Assembly: GCF_037102585.1 (NCBI RefSeq)
Contig: NW_027043820.1
Location: 2,204,501 to 2,268,500, forward strand
Origin: Saccharomycopsis crataegensis
Taxonomy: Eukaryota > Ascomycota > Saccharomycetes > Ascoideales > Saccharomycopsidaceae
Length of the DNA: 64,000 nt
Direction: 5' to 3'
Positions within the stretch are counted from its first letter, which is position 1, and each line of letters begins with the position of its first letter. The notes beneath the pieces are model-generated. The model ran no database searches. It saw only the letters and a program-made list of their open reading frames with translations, and had not been told where the DNA came from. Below, in pieces: positions 29,392-38,102 of the stretch. A program made the translations under genes and the position numbers.

Positions 29392-30612
29392 ATGCAACTC
29401 AGCTCTTCCATCTTATTTACCGTGCTTGCCTCGTTGGCATCTGCTTATCCGGTCCAAAGAACCCCATTGAAACTTGATTTCAACGTCACCAGAACCGTCA
29501 CCGGGGATATCAAACCACCTTCTCCTATCGAAGAACCAAACGTCCCAGGGATTTTGGTCAAGCACAGAACCACCAACTCATCCAGAAGTGCCCTAATGCG
29601 TATTGAAAACGATTATTCATTATACGTTGCAGAATTCGGTCTTGGTACCCCAGCTCAAACTTTCAAGATTCAAATCGATACCGGATCTTCTGATTTCTTC
29701 GTTCCAGCAGTCAACAGTTCTTCTCAATATGGTACTTTCGACCCATCGAAATCCTCAACTTACAACCAAACCAGTAAAGATTTTGAAATCATGTATGGTG
29801 ATAGAACTTACGCCAAGGGTAAATGGGCTTATGATGATTTAACTTTCGGGAATGTGGAATTGAAAAACATTTTTTTTTCTGCTGCTACTAACCAAACCAC
29901 TGGTGAAGGGGTTTGTGGAATTGGTTTCCCTACTAATGAGGCCAGCAACTATCCTGGCGGGTTCATGTATGATAACTTACCAGTGCAATTGGTCAACCAA
30001 GGTTATATCTCCAAGAACGCTTATTCATTATACTTGAACTCTGAAGAAGCCAGCTCAGGGTCTGTGTTGTTTGGAGCCATTGATCATGCCAAATATCAAG
30101 GTGAATTACAAACTTTCGATATTGTTGATATCGATGATGGCGGTGACAAGACTTCTACTCCATACGCTTTCTACATCAACTTGGATAGTGTTTCTGTTAA
30201 CAATACCACTTATATCAATACTGCTTACCCAGCCTTGTTGGACTCCGGTACCACTTTGCTCTATGCTCCAACTGAAGTTTACAAGAAAGTCGGGGAAACT
30301 TACGGTACTTACAGCAATGATGACGAAGGATATGTTACCACTTGTGGAGCCACTGGTCCAAACTTCGATTTCAAATTCAACAATTTAACCATTAGTGTCC
30401 CATTCAAGGACTTATTATTCTCTTTGGAGGACAATGGAAGCATGGGGGCCAATGATAAATGTATGATCGGGTTGCAAAATGCGGGATCCTCAACATACAT
30501 TTTGGGTGATGTTTTCTTGAGATCTGCTTATGTCGTGTACGATTTGACCGATGCGAAGATCTCTATGGCTCAAGTTAAATACACTGCTGAAGAAGATATT
30601 TCTTTCATTTGA
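29392..30612 (+). CDS. Secreted aspartyl protease (candidapepsin-like)
   Basis: A pepsin-family (A1) endopeptidase that should be secreted. A 406-residue preproenzyme starts with a signal peptide (MQLSSSILFTVLASLASAYP), then a pro-region of about 50 residues with basic residues at VKHR. The mature domain has both catalytic motifs: IDTGSSD (Asp96) and LLDSGTT (Asp284), and a Tyr75-type flap, IMYGDRTYAKG. There is no hydrophobic C-terminus, so it is not a GPI-anchored yapsin. The first disulfide loop of candidapepsins is absent: the stretch after VPAVNSS carries no cysteine. The later pair (VTTCGATG and NDKCMIG) remains, with one extra Cys in GEGVCGIG. Several N-x-S/T sites suggest glycosylation. 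It is a SAP-like family member of unknown specificity. Confidence 0.92.
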   Translation: MQLSSSILFTVLASLASAYPVQRTPLKLDFNVTRTVTGDIKPPSPIEEPNVPGILVKHRTTNSSRSALMRIENDYSLYVAEFGLGTPAQTFKIQIDTGSSDFFVPAVNSSSQYGTFDPSKSSTYNQTSKDFEIMYGDRTYAKGKWAYDDLTFGNVELKNIFFSAATNQTTGEGVCGIGFPTNEASNYPGGFMYDNLPVQLVNQGYISKNAYSLYLNSEEASSGSVLFGAIDHAKYQGELQTFDIVDIDDGGDKTSTPYAFYINLDSVSVNNTTYINTAYPALLDSGTTLLYAPTEVYKKVGETYGTYSNDDEGYVTTCGATGPNFDFKFNNLTISVPFKDLLFSLEDNGSMGANDKCMIGLQNAGSSTYILGDVFLRSAYVVYDLTDAKISMAQVKYTAEEDISFI

Positions 30613-30935
30613 GAGTGGATGAAGTTGGTATTTTCAATTTGCTATCCTTTTCTTTATGTCGATTCCATTTTTTTTTTTTTTTTTAAAAAGCAAAATTTTC
30701 TTTCATCTTATTATTTATGAATTTCAGTTCTCCTCACCTTTTTGGCCTTATTTTTTTGGGGGTCAGTTACATCAGTTATATATAGTCTGGTTACTATTAG
30801 TTATAAATAAATTTTCTTATTGAATTCTATAACATCGATATGGGTAGACACAATCACCTCGCCAACTATAAAACAGGAATCTCGCTATAATACACATGGA
30901 TTTATCCCTCACTAATCATGGACAGTACACACCAT
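30613..30935. other. Convergent intergenic region
   Basis: Shared 3' region of the protease and the LYR-motif gene. A T run followed by A's at 30669-30689 probably belongs to transcript ends. Nothing else seen. Confidence 0.45.
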
Positions 30936-31442
30936 TCACAAGTTCAAATCATACCTTTCATTGTACATTTTCAAAAATCTTTGAAATGCCAGGTTTTTTC
31001 GCATGGCATTTTTTCTTGTTTGTCCCCAGCGTACTCGATAGAAATGATCTAAGATATTTAAAATCAAATGTTTCCCAGGGTTTCGATAGGTTGGATTATC
31101 GGATACCATATTTTGCAATAAATACAAAGTGTTTAATGAGGTTTTCACATTTTCATTACTTATCAAAGAAGGCTTCACCACCAGATCACCTTGAGGAATA
31201 TGAACGTCTCCAGTGCCATCACTAACAAATTTAGATCGCACGTAACTCTGGTACGAGCTCTTAATGGATTTTTGCTGTGATATGAAAGGAGTTAACCGAA
31301 TGAATCTTCGATATAGCGTCTTGGACCGTAGTGACGGCGGAATATTTTGTAATTGTTGTGGGGTCACAGTGTACTTCGAAACATCTTTGATGATTGTGGC
31401 GGATTTAGTGATTGTTGCCTTGGCAGTTTCTAGAAATGACAT
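30936..31442 (-). CDS. LYR-motif protein, probably mitochondrial
   Basis: A 168-residue basic protein carrying an L-Y-R tripeptide (SLRSKTLYRRFIRLTPF, near residue 44) inside a helix, then a second basic helix (SSYQSYVRSKF) and a predicted helical remainder ending KMYNERYDLNL. Proteins of the Complex1_LYR family are small mitochondrial matrix factors that help insert Fe-S clusters or assemble respiratory complexes and the mitoribosome. The first 37 residues are Ser/Thr/Lys-rich with no acidic cluster, which suits a targeting sequence. I cannot assign it to a named yeast LYR protein. It lies on the minus strand, tail to tail with the aspartyl protease gene. Confidence 0.5.
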   Translation of the reverse strand: MSFLETAKATITKSATIIKDVSKYTVTPQQLQNIPPSLRSKTLYRRFIRLTPFISQQKSIKSSYQSYVRSKFVSDGTGDVHIPQGDLVVKPSLISNENVKTSLNTLYLLQNMVSDNPTYRNPGKHLILNILDHFYRVRWGQTRKNAMRKNLAFQRFLKMYNERYDLNL

Positions 31443-32038
31443 TCGTATATGTTATGGTGGTTTAATCCTTGAGGATCTGATAAAGCGTTTGAAATTGCAA
31501 TATCATCTCCTAAGCTGAACTAAAAAAAATAAGAAGGTGCCAACACTGCGGTTACAATCCAGAATCAGCTTATTGTCAGTGTTGTTCACTCCAACCACTG
31601 GAGATATTTTAACAACCCTGGGAAAAGGTACTCCATACCCAATATAGATGGTCAATATCTTGAAAACAAACTATCTTGAATCACTTTCACCATGGGCACA
31701 GACTATGCTACAAGCTGGTTATTTTCTGCTCATTAAAGAAATTGATTGGAGTTGGAATACAAAATTGAGAAGATGGTTGAAAGAATGAAAGTATTGAAAA
31801 AAAAAAAAAAAAAAAGAGTGAGAAAATAATAAATAAAGACAAAAAATAAATACGAGACAGTGTATGTACTATTGACTATTGGTGGCGCACTAGCTGTTAG
31901 CTCGCTAATTATGATCTCAACATGCATATCAATCGGGTTATGGTTCTAGAAATGACAAAAAACTATAATGGTTCTAGAAATGACAAAAAATTATAATGGT
32001 TCTAGAAATGACAAAAAATTATAATAGGCTTCTTCTAG
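31443..32038. other. Intergenic region with A tract and tandem repeat
   Basis: Lies upstream of the LYR-motif gene and downstream of the RTA1-family gene. It holds an A run (31797-31815) and the 28-bp tandem repeat listed separately. No ORF of note. Confidence 0.5.
31941..32024 (+). repeat. 28-bp tandem repeat, three copies
   Basis: The unit TGGTTCTAGAAATGACAAAA plus eight more bases is repeated head to tail at 31941-31968, 31969-31996 and 31997-32024. Copies two and three appear identical and copy one differs by one base. Each unit contains the palindrome TTCTAGAA (TTCnnGAA). The array ends 14 bp from the stop of the RTA1-family gene. Confidence 0.9.
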
Positions 32039-32962
32039 TTATTCATGATTCATTAATTCAAGCATTACCAGCTCTGGTCTCACACATATCAAGAGGGAGG
32101 ATACCATTATCATCAATAATCCATCGAGCAAGTAAATAAAAGCTTCGTGTGAAATAATGAATCCATCGAAACCTTGTCCAAACTCAACAACTCTGACAAT
32201 ACATCTAACGACAATCAAAATGCTTGTGATTATCAAAGTGGCATTTAAATTGTTCCAATTACGCTGGAAAATACCCATGGTGCTGGTTTTGGTGCTCCCA
32301 TAACTAGCAGTCGTAGGTATTTTGTTGATCAAATACGTGAACTTAATTTCCGATAGAATAAAGAAAAAAAGGAAAATCAATTGTATGATTAAACCAGCAA
32401 TAACAATTTTTGGCCCAAGATCCTGATTCCCACTTTGAGACATCATTCCACCACCGGCTGATTGGACAAAAAAACTGAAAACGTCCCCAATAACAAAAAA
32501 AGTTGTTTGGTACTTGAATTTAATAATTGAGTAGTCTGAAGCATTCAAGTGTCTCATCATTCTGCCAAATATCATGTAGATAGTAGCGGCAATAAAAGAA
32601 GGAGCGATCAATAAAAGGATAGACTGTATAATGTAGGGAGTCAACAATTGTTTATTTCCATGAGACAGAGCTCTAGCAAAATAACCAACAGCCTCCATCA
32701 AGATACCAATCATCATTGGGATAAACATAGGAAGAATCTGTTTCTTGAAACACGAAACCTGATTCTGTGATAAAGATAAGAGGGATTCATCTTTCTTGTT
32801 ATATGAGCGTAACCCACCAGTATGGAGATTGACTTTTGAGAGACTTTGGCAAATAATGAAAATATTATATCCCAATAATATGATGAAGGTAACACCATAA
32901 ATTATGGCACCAGCCATAGTTGGGGTATATTTGTACAACTGGAATTCACCCATTAATATCAC
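32039..32962 (-). CDS. RTA1/RSB1-family seven-helix membrane protein
   Basis: The 307-residue protein is almost entirely membrane helices, seven by eye, in the pattern of fungal RTA1-like proteins (Rta1, Rsb1, Rtm1, Pug1). These are linked to lipid translocation and resistance to drugs or toxic lipids. Family features are YKYTPTMAGAIIYGVTF at the N-terminus, the MIGILMEAVGYFARAL helix, TPYIIQSILLLIAPSFIAATIYMIFGRM, and the SFFVQSAGGGMM helix with its Q-x-x-G-G-G. A late helix reads IIVRCIVRVVEFGQGF-like, followed by EAFIYLLDGLLM. Substrate is unknown. The start may be Met1 or Met4 (MGEFQLYKY). It is divergent from the decayed zinc-cluster regulator gene, 530 bp away, which could once have controlled it. 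Confidence 0.85.
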   Translation of the reverse strand: MILMGEFQLYKYTPTMAGAIIYGVTFIILLGYNIFIICQSLSKVNLHTGGLRSYNKKDESLLSLSQNQVSCFKKQILPMFIPMMIGILMEAVGYFARALSHGNKQLLTPYIIQSILLLIAPSFIAATIYMIFGRMMRHLNASDYSIIKFKYQTTFFVIGDVFSFFVQSAGGGMMSQSGNQDLGPKIVIAGLIIQLIFLFFFILSEIKFTYLINKIPTTASYGSTKTSTMGIFQRNWNNLNATLIITSILIVVRCIVRVVEFGQGFDGFIISHEAFIYLLDGLLMIMVSSLLICVRPELVMLELMNHE

Positions 32963-33495
32963 GAAAACCTATTGATATTGTTGTATTATTGAATGTATTT
33001 TGCACAAAGAACAGTCAAATATGAGAAATTTGTTTAGCTACTTGATATTAATTTATTTCAAAAGATCTTAAATGAAATCCTGATTTATATATAATGAAAA
33101 AAAAAAAAGAAAAACAACTTCAACTATGTTTTATGCGAGTTGTATCCACGGAAGTAGGTCTGCATATTCCACGGAACCTACCGAGCTCAGCCTAATTCTG
33201 CTCTGGCTGCCATGTGTCTTCGATAAACACTATCCAAAAATGAAGAAAAAAAAAGGAAGGAGAGATATTTTCCTGACTATATCTTTCTTTGATGGACCCA
33301 TCAGGACTTCACAACTTAGAGTAGGGGCTAATAAAGTGGTTAATATTGACGTTTTGCACGTGCAACCGACTTTTCTTTGAAAATAAAATACGCATTTGAT
33401 TTCTAATATCTTCCCCACGAGAATTAGCAATAGGAGAAGCAGAAGAGAAAGAATAATAAGAATAATTATAATCATAATATGCTGAAAAAAGTTCC
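32963..33495. promoter_or_regulatory. Divergent promoter RTA1-family gene / zinc-cluster pseudogene
   Basis: Holds an A run at 33099-33113 and the perfect 12-bp palindrome TTGCACGTGCAA (33354-33365), with a CACGTG core, 131 bp before the pseudogene start. No further gene. Confidence 0.45.
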
Positions 33496-35754
33496 ATGAT
33501 AAACAGGATTTCCAAAGGTCCTCCAAAGAGAACTAGCAGAGCTTACAATTGCTACCGAAGGAAAAAGATCAAATGTAATGGAATGCTCCCTTATATTAAT
33601 TGTATCAACTACAATATAGTTTGCGTTTATGATTCAAAATCATCTAAAGGTCAAACAAATCATAAAACTTCATCACTAGTCTCTAAGTTACTTTCTAACT
33701 TAAGCAAAATTGGTGAGGGCGATATTCAGAAGAATCAATCACTCTTATCTGGTCTTGACACATTGAACACCTTACTTGAGCAATCATTGGATAAGGCTCG
33801 ATATAATAAAGAGGATGTCAGTTCACCGTTATCTAAGGAAAATATATCATCAAAAAGTCTTAGGAAAAACAGATTTACTAAGACTATAGATGGACAATGT
33901 ACTGTTAACTCTTTTTTGGGCTATACTCCCCCGTCTTATTGTTTTCGGGCCCTGTTTTATCCTGGTTTATTGACACACTTATGAAACATAACACAGTTTA
34001 TGACTTGAATATTTTTGGTAAATAAAAAACAACTCAAGAATTTCATGCATTCGCGATTCATGAAGAATTTACAAGATTTTGAAAAATCAAGTGTTATTTG
34101 GTCTGAATTTTTAAACCTAAATGATCTATTGGGATTTAACTTAGATGAAAAAGAATTTTCATATCTTATTCAAGAGTATTACTCTCACCCTAATATCAAA
34201 TGCTATATTTCTTAGTCAGTATTAACTGATATGGTGGATGATTTTTTCAAAGGTAAACAATCGTGCTTTCTCAATAGAAAATTCCTAGTACTATTTTCTT
34301 TTATTGTTTCTGCATCATTATTATCATCCAATCTGGATCAAGCATTGGGAACTGATTGTTTTAGAATTTGTACATTTATTATTAAAAATTCAGTTTTCAG
34401 CGTTAAGAATAATATTAAATTTCTAATAGGCCTATTACAGCTCTTATCCAGTGGAGAATTAAAATTGTTTCCTGAATGCTTTGGGTCTATTTTTGCAGAA
34501 GTAACAGAATACATTTTAAGTTAGTATTTAATAGAAAAGAACTATATGTTGGGTTAACCGAGACTGATGCAGATTTGAGAAGAAGTATTATGTGGGACCT
34601 TTGTGCTCTTGACAAGAAAAGATTATTTATTTCAGACTAGAGGGATGTACATATATGATGATGTATCATGCTTATATCAAAACCCCGTGGAAGCAATAAT
34701 ATCTAGTCCTCCATAATCTAGCACCACAATATTGCAGGAAAATCAATTATCAAGCTACATTGAATATTATCAGATGTGTAATGATCTAGACACTTTCTTA
34801 CTTTTCTTTCTCTTTCTTTCTTTTTATTGTTCTTATCTTTTCTTCTCTCTTCTTTATTTAACTCCATTCCTTATCTCGGACAACCTCCTTATCTCCGACT
34901 ACCTTTTTATTTTCCTTTGAGTTCCCTTTTAGGTAAGTCTTACTTTCTTTTCTCACCTATAAAAAGCTTACTTCATCTATTCCTTTTAGTTTTTATTCTT
35001 CTTTAATATACTTTAACTACTATGTTACCCAACTAAACCATTACAAGATGAAATTGGCGAAAATGGCCTATATGATCCATAATGAATTTTTATCAGCAAG
35101 TAGTTCTTTGAAACTGGCTAGCACTGAGGCGCTTAATAAAATCTTGACAGAATTCCAATATTTAAGAGATTCGATGGTGCTGGAATTGAGGCCTGGGTCA
35201 AAAATCATGAATGATACTTTTAGTAAACTGGATATCTGGAAGATAAGTTCGCTCCATATAAGTTTCTTCGCTTGTCCATTGTTTTTGATTTCAAGTTTGA
35301 AGACACTACCATACAGGGGAAAACCTCAATACTCGGTATATTTTAATAAAACTACTGAATATGCAATGCTGATTTTACAATTATTTTTGGATGTTAGGGA
35401 TTATAATGAGCAGCAAGTCTTTCCCGAAATTTGTGGGCGACAGTAAGAAGTACTTTTACACCCTTGATTGAAAAAGTTACCCAGAGTCCTTTAGATGCCG
35501 AAACCCCGAAAATCATGGAAATATTGTTGAAAGTTAGGAAGCAGTTGTCAAATTTTTCTTCAAGAAATTGGAACTATTTCGGTCAATTCGTTGATTTATT
35601 TTTGATACCTACAATGAAAATATTCAAAGAACTTTATAAAGATGGAATAAATAATGAATTGACTACATTAATTGATGACCTTTTGCGAGAAATTTCCGTT
35701 GCTGATGGGGTCCAAAGTAACCCAGAAGCTGCTAGCTTGAACAATAATATTTAA
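33496..35754 (+). pseudogene. Decayed Zn2Cys6 transcription factor gene
   Basis: The N-terminal frame (33496-33984) encodes a recognisable fungal zinc-cluster DNA-binding domain, RTSRAYNCYRRKKIKCNG, then PYINCINYNIVCVYD. Two of the six zinc-binding cysteines have become tyrosine (the first, in AYNC, and the fourth, in PYINC), so the cluster should not fold. Downstream, plus-strand pieces in different frames (34015-34215, 34231-34524, 35048-35446, 35431-35754) still read like the middle-homology region of such regulators (KLAKMAYMIHNEFLSASSSL; ISSLHISFFACPLFLISSLKTLP). They are separated by several stop codons and frame changes, and a solo LTR (34777-35045) interrupts the gene. It is therefore a dead gene, probably for some time. 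Its original targets are unknown; the adjacent RTA1-family gene is a candidate. Confidence 0.85.
34777..35045. mobile_element. Solo LTR of a Ty-like retrotransposon
   Basis: A 269-bp segment begins TGTAATG and ends CATTACA, giving perfect 7-bp terminal inverted repeats of the TG...CA type. It is flanked on both sides by the 5-bp direct repeat AGATG (34772-34776 and 35046-35050), the expected target-site duplication. Inside, it is pyrimidine-rich with a TATA-type sequence (CCTATAAAAAG near 34956). No internal coding region or second LTR lies beside it, so this is a solo LTR left by LTR-LTR recombination. The intact ends and matching duplication suggest it is not very old. The family (copia or gypsy) cannot be told from the LTR alone. 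Confidence 0.85.
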
Positions 35755-36302
35755 AATTTCAAGGAAATTGATTTTAACCACCATTTTCTTGCAATGTTCG
35801 ACTCTATAGATCCTTTGGTTTTCTTAGAGCCTGGTTTCGAAGGCTAGCACTAAATAGTATAAAATATTTCTTCATAAAAATTTCAGGCATAATCTTCTGC
35901 AAAGCTTTTAGCGTTACAGTAATGTAAAATCTCTTTCTCTCCACTTTTTCAATCCCGTGGAACAAACAGGAGCACATAAATAAATATGACCTCACCTTTC
36001 ATTTCTTTTTACTCTTTTTAGCTTCTCTTCAGTGAGGACAAAATATTCCGAATAATAAATAAAAGTATCATTATGTACAGCGACACTTGTAAAATCAGTG
36101 CGATTTTTTGAAATACTTTTCTTGGCTACTGTAGATATTTTATTGTTTCTGTGGTTCTGAAAACAAAAGAAAATAACAACAAAGAAAGGGCTATTCATTT
36201 GCTAAAAATCACGCTACAAAATCAAAAGGTCAATAAAACCATCAAGCCCACATAAAATCACTAATTAAGGTGATAGATAATCTTTAAAAATTTAATGCTA
36301 GT
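35755..36302. other. Intergenic region downstream of the pseudogene and the adhesin gene
   Basis: AT-rich sequence between two 3' ends. Small frames on the minus strand here (for example 35804-35995) have no support. Nothing notable. Confidence 0.45.
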
Positions 36303-38102
36303 TCACATTAAAAATTGAAATAAGAAAGCTGAAGATATCATCGTCAAAAATTTTGACTTCCAAACAGTATGCCCATTGTTCACTATACTATCAATTGGGG
36401 GAGTCGGATAAGTTGAGGTCGAGGAAGAAGATGTAAAAATCAGAGGTTTCCAAGAAGTGGTAGTAGATGAAGGTTTAGTTGGCTCCCAAGTCGTAGTTGG
36501 CTCCCAAGTCGTAGTTTCAGAAGTAGTAGATCCTGGAGTCGTAGATGAAATAGTGGTTCTCGTGGTAGTTGGGGTTCCAGGCTCAGAAGTTGTACTTCCC
36601 GTGGTTCTAGAACCTGTAGTAGTTGTAGTGGTTGACCCAGATGTGGTAGATCCTGGAGTCGTAGATGAAATAGTGGTTCTCGTGGTAGTTGGGGTTCCAG
36701 GCTCAGAAGTTGTACTTCCCGTGGTTCTAGAACCTGTAGTAGTTGTAGTGGTTGACCCAGATGTGGTAGATCCTGGAGTCGTAGATGAAATAGTGGTTCT
36801 CGTGGTAGTTGGGGTTCCAGGCTCAGAAGTTGTACTTCCCGTGGTTCTAGAACCTGTAGTGGTTGTAGTGGTTGACCCAGATGGGGTAGATCCCGACGTA
36901 CTAGGCTCAGAAGTGGTGCTTCTTGTGGTTGTGGATCCTGTAGTAGTAGAACCTGTAGTGGTGGTGGTGGTAGATGAAATAGTACTTCCTGTAGTGGTTG
37001 TAGTGGTTGTAGTGGTTGACCCAGATGGGGTAGATCCCGACGTACTAGGCTCAGAAGTGGTGCTTCTTGTGGTTGTGGATCCTGTAGTAGTAGATCCTGT
37101 AGTGGTAGTGGTGGTAGATGAAATGGTACTTCCTGTAGTAGTTGGGGTAGTGGAGCCGGAGCTAGAGCTGGAAGTTGGGGTATTGGAAGTTGAGCTAGAA
37201 CTAGAAGTTGGGGTAGTGGAGCTGGAGCTAGAGCTGGAAGTTGGGGTAGTGGAGCTGGAGCTAGAGCTGGAAGTTGGGGTAGTGGAGCTGGAAGTTGGGG
37301 TAGTGGAGCTGGAGCTAGAACTAGAAGTTGGGGTAGTGGAAGTTGAGCTAGAACTAGAAGTTGGGGTAGTGGAGCTGGAGCTAGAACTAGAAGTTGGGGT
37401 AGTGGAAGTTGAGCTAGAACTAGAAGTTGGGGTAGTGGAGCTAGAGCTGGAGCTGGAACTAGATATGGAACTGGTGGTTGAAGTTGATGATGATGAAGAT
37501 GAAGAAGGGACATAACACTGCAGCTCATCATCAACTGGAGTGCGAAACATATTCAAATATGGATAACCATTTTTTTGGACGTTAAATGAGAAGTAGGTAG
37601 TCAGAGACCCAGTATTCACAAATTGAAATATAATTGGATATAAAGCAAGTTGTAAATCAGCTGAGAAAGTGTTCGAGCCTGTTAGACCATTAATGGAAGC
37701 TTTTCCGATACCTTGTCCTGAAGTTGAGGCGGTGGGAGTTTCTTCAAGAAGATCATTACAGGCGAATGCATTTTCAGAGCCAAGATAAACAAAAGCCTTT
37801 CCACCAGTATTGACAGTAAATGTATGTGTCCCAGCAGAATTAACCCAATAATATGATCTGATGATAACAACCTCATTAGGCTTCAAGGTAATTGAATTAC
37901 CCCAAGAATTGAAAGAGCCAAAATAAGAAGGACCCCCTGAGTTGGTGCTGCCAGATGGAGTTTGTGGATTGGATATATCATATGTGAAAATGTTCTGACC
38001 CTCTTTAAAGCAGTAGCACACATTATCGTAAATACACCCATTGGTGGAGAGTACTGAAGAAATGAAAAATATAAAAAAGTTCAAGATAAATAAAAGAAGC
38101 AT
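36303..38102 (-). CDS. GPI-anchored Ser/Thr-rich cell-wall adhesin with PA14/Flo-like N-domain
   Basis: A 599-residue cell-surface protein. It starts with a signal peptide (MLLLFILNFFIFFISSVLS), followed by a globular N-domain of about 180 residues with cysteines at 23, 29 and 31 and two later. The segment GGKAFVYLGSENAFACND and the following LYPIIFQFVNTGSLTTYFSFNV resemble the beta-sandwich of PA14/GLEYA-type flocculins (compare the F-x-W-x-G-x-x-A-F-x-C strand of Flo proteins). From about residue 200 to 560 it is low-complexity Ser/Thr/Pro repeats, expected to be heavily O-mannosylated. The C-terminus (NNGHTVWKSKFLTMISSAFLFQFLM) fits a GPI-attachment signal. Repeat number probably varies between strains. 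The ligand is unknown. Confidence 0.85.
   Translation of the reverse strand: MLLLFILNFFIFFISSVLSTNGCIYDNVCYCFKEGQNIFTYDISNPQTPSGSTNSGGPSYFGSFNSWGNSITLKPNEVVIIRSYYWVNSAGTHTFTVNTGGKAFVYLGSENAFACNDLLEETPTASTSGQGIGKASINGLTGSNTFSADLQLALYPIIFQFVNTGSLTTYFSFNVQKNGYPYLNMFRTPVDDELQCYVPSSSSSSSTSTTSSISSSSSSSSSTTPTSSSSSTSTTPTSSSSSSSTTPTSSSSSTSTTPTSSSSSSSTTPTSSSTTPTSSSSSSSTTPTSSSSSSSTTPTSSSSSTSNTPTSSSSSGSTTPTTTGSTISSTTTTTTGSTTTGSTTTRSTTSEPSTSGSTPSGSTTTTTTTTTGSTISSTTTTTTGSTTTGSTTTRSTTSEPSTSGSTPSGSTTTTTTGSRTTGSTTSEPGTPTTTRTTISSTTPGSTTSGSTTTTTTGSRTTGSTTSEPGTPTTTRTTISSTTPGSTTSGSTTTTTTGSRTTGSTTSEPGTPTTTRTTISSTTPGSTTSETTTWEPTTTWEPTKPSSTTTSWKPLIFTSSSSTSTYPTPPIDSIVNNGHTVWKSKFLTMISSAFLFQFLM
36526..36893 (-). repeat. 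120-bp tandem repeat, three copies, in the adhesin gene
   Basis: The sequence repeats with a 120-bp period (40 residues); comparing 36541, 36661 and 36781 onward shows near identity, with only a handful of changes in the last copy. The unit encodes a Thr-rich segment containing GSRTTGSTTSEPGTPTTT. Such similarity means recent expansion or ongoing homogenisation. Confidence 0.9.
36871..37145 (-). repeat. Second repeat class in the adhesin gene, two copies
   Basis: A block starting GTTGACCCAGATGGGGTAGA at 36871 occurs again at 37015, 144 bp later, with only small internal length differences in poly-Thr runs. It encodes GSTTTRSTTSEPSTSGSTPS segments flanked by runs of Thr. Confidence 0.8.
37145..37475 (-). 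repeat. Short Ser-rich repeats in the adhesin gene
   Basis: About nine units of 24-36 bp encode TTPTSSSSS-type peptides (plus-strand motif GAAGTTGGGGTAGTGGAGCT). The unit length varies through different runs of Ser codons. The lack of stops in these repeats keeps long shadow frames open on both strands. Confidence 0.85.

Noticed and set aside
36440-37534. Long open frames on both strands over the adhesin repeats
   Set aside because: They arise because the Ser/Thr repeat DNA lacks stops in several frames. They consist only of Val/Glu/Leu or Pro/Leu/Gln repeats, while the third frame has signal peptide, folded domain and GPI signal.
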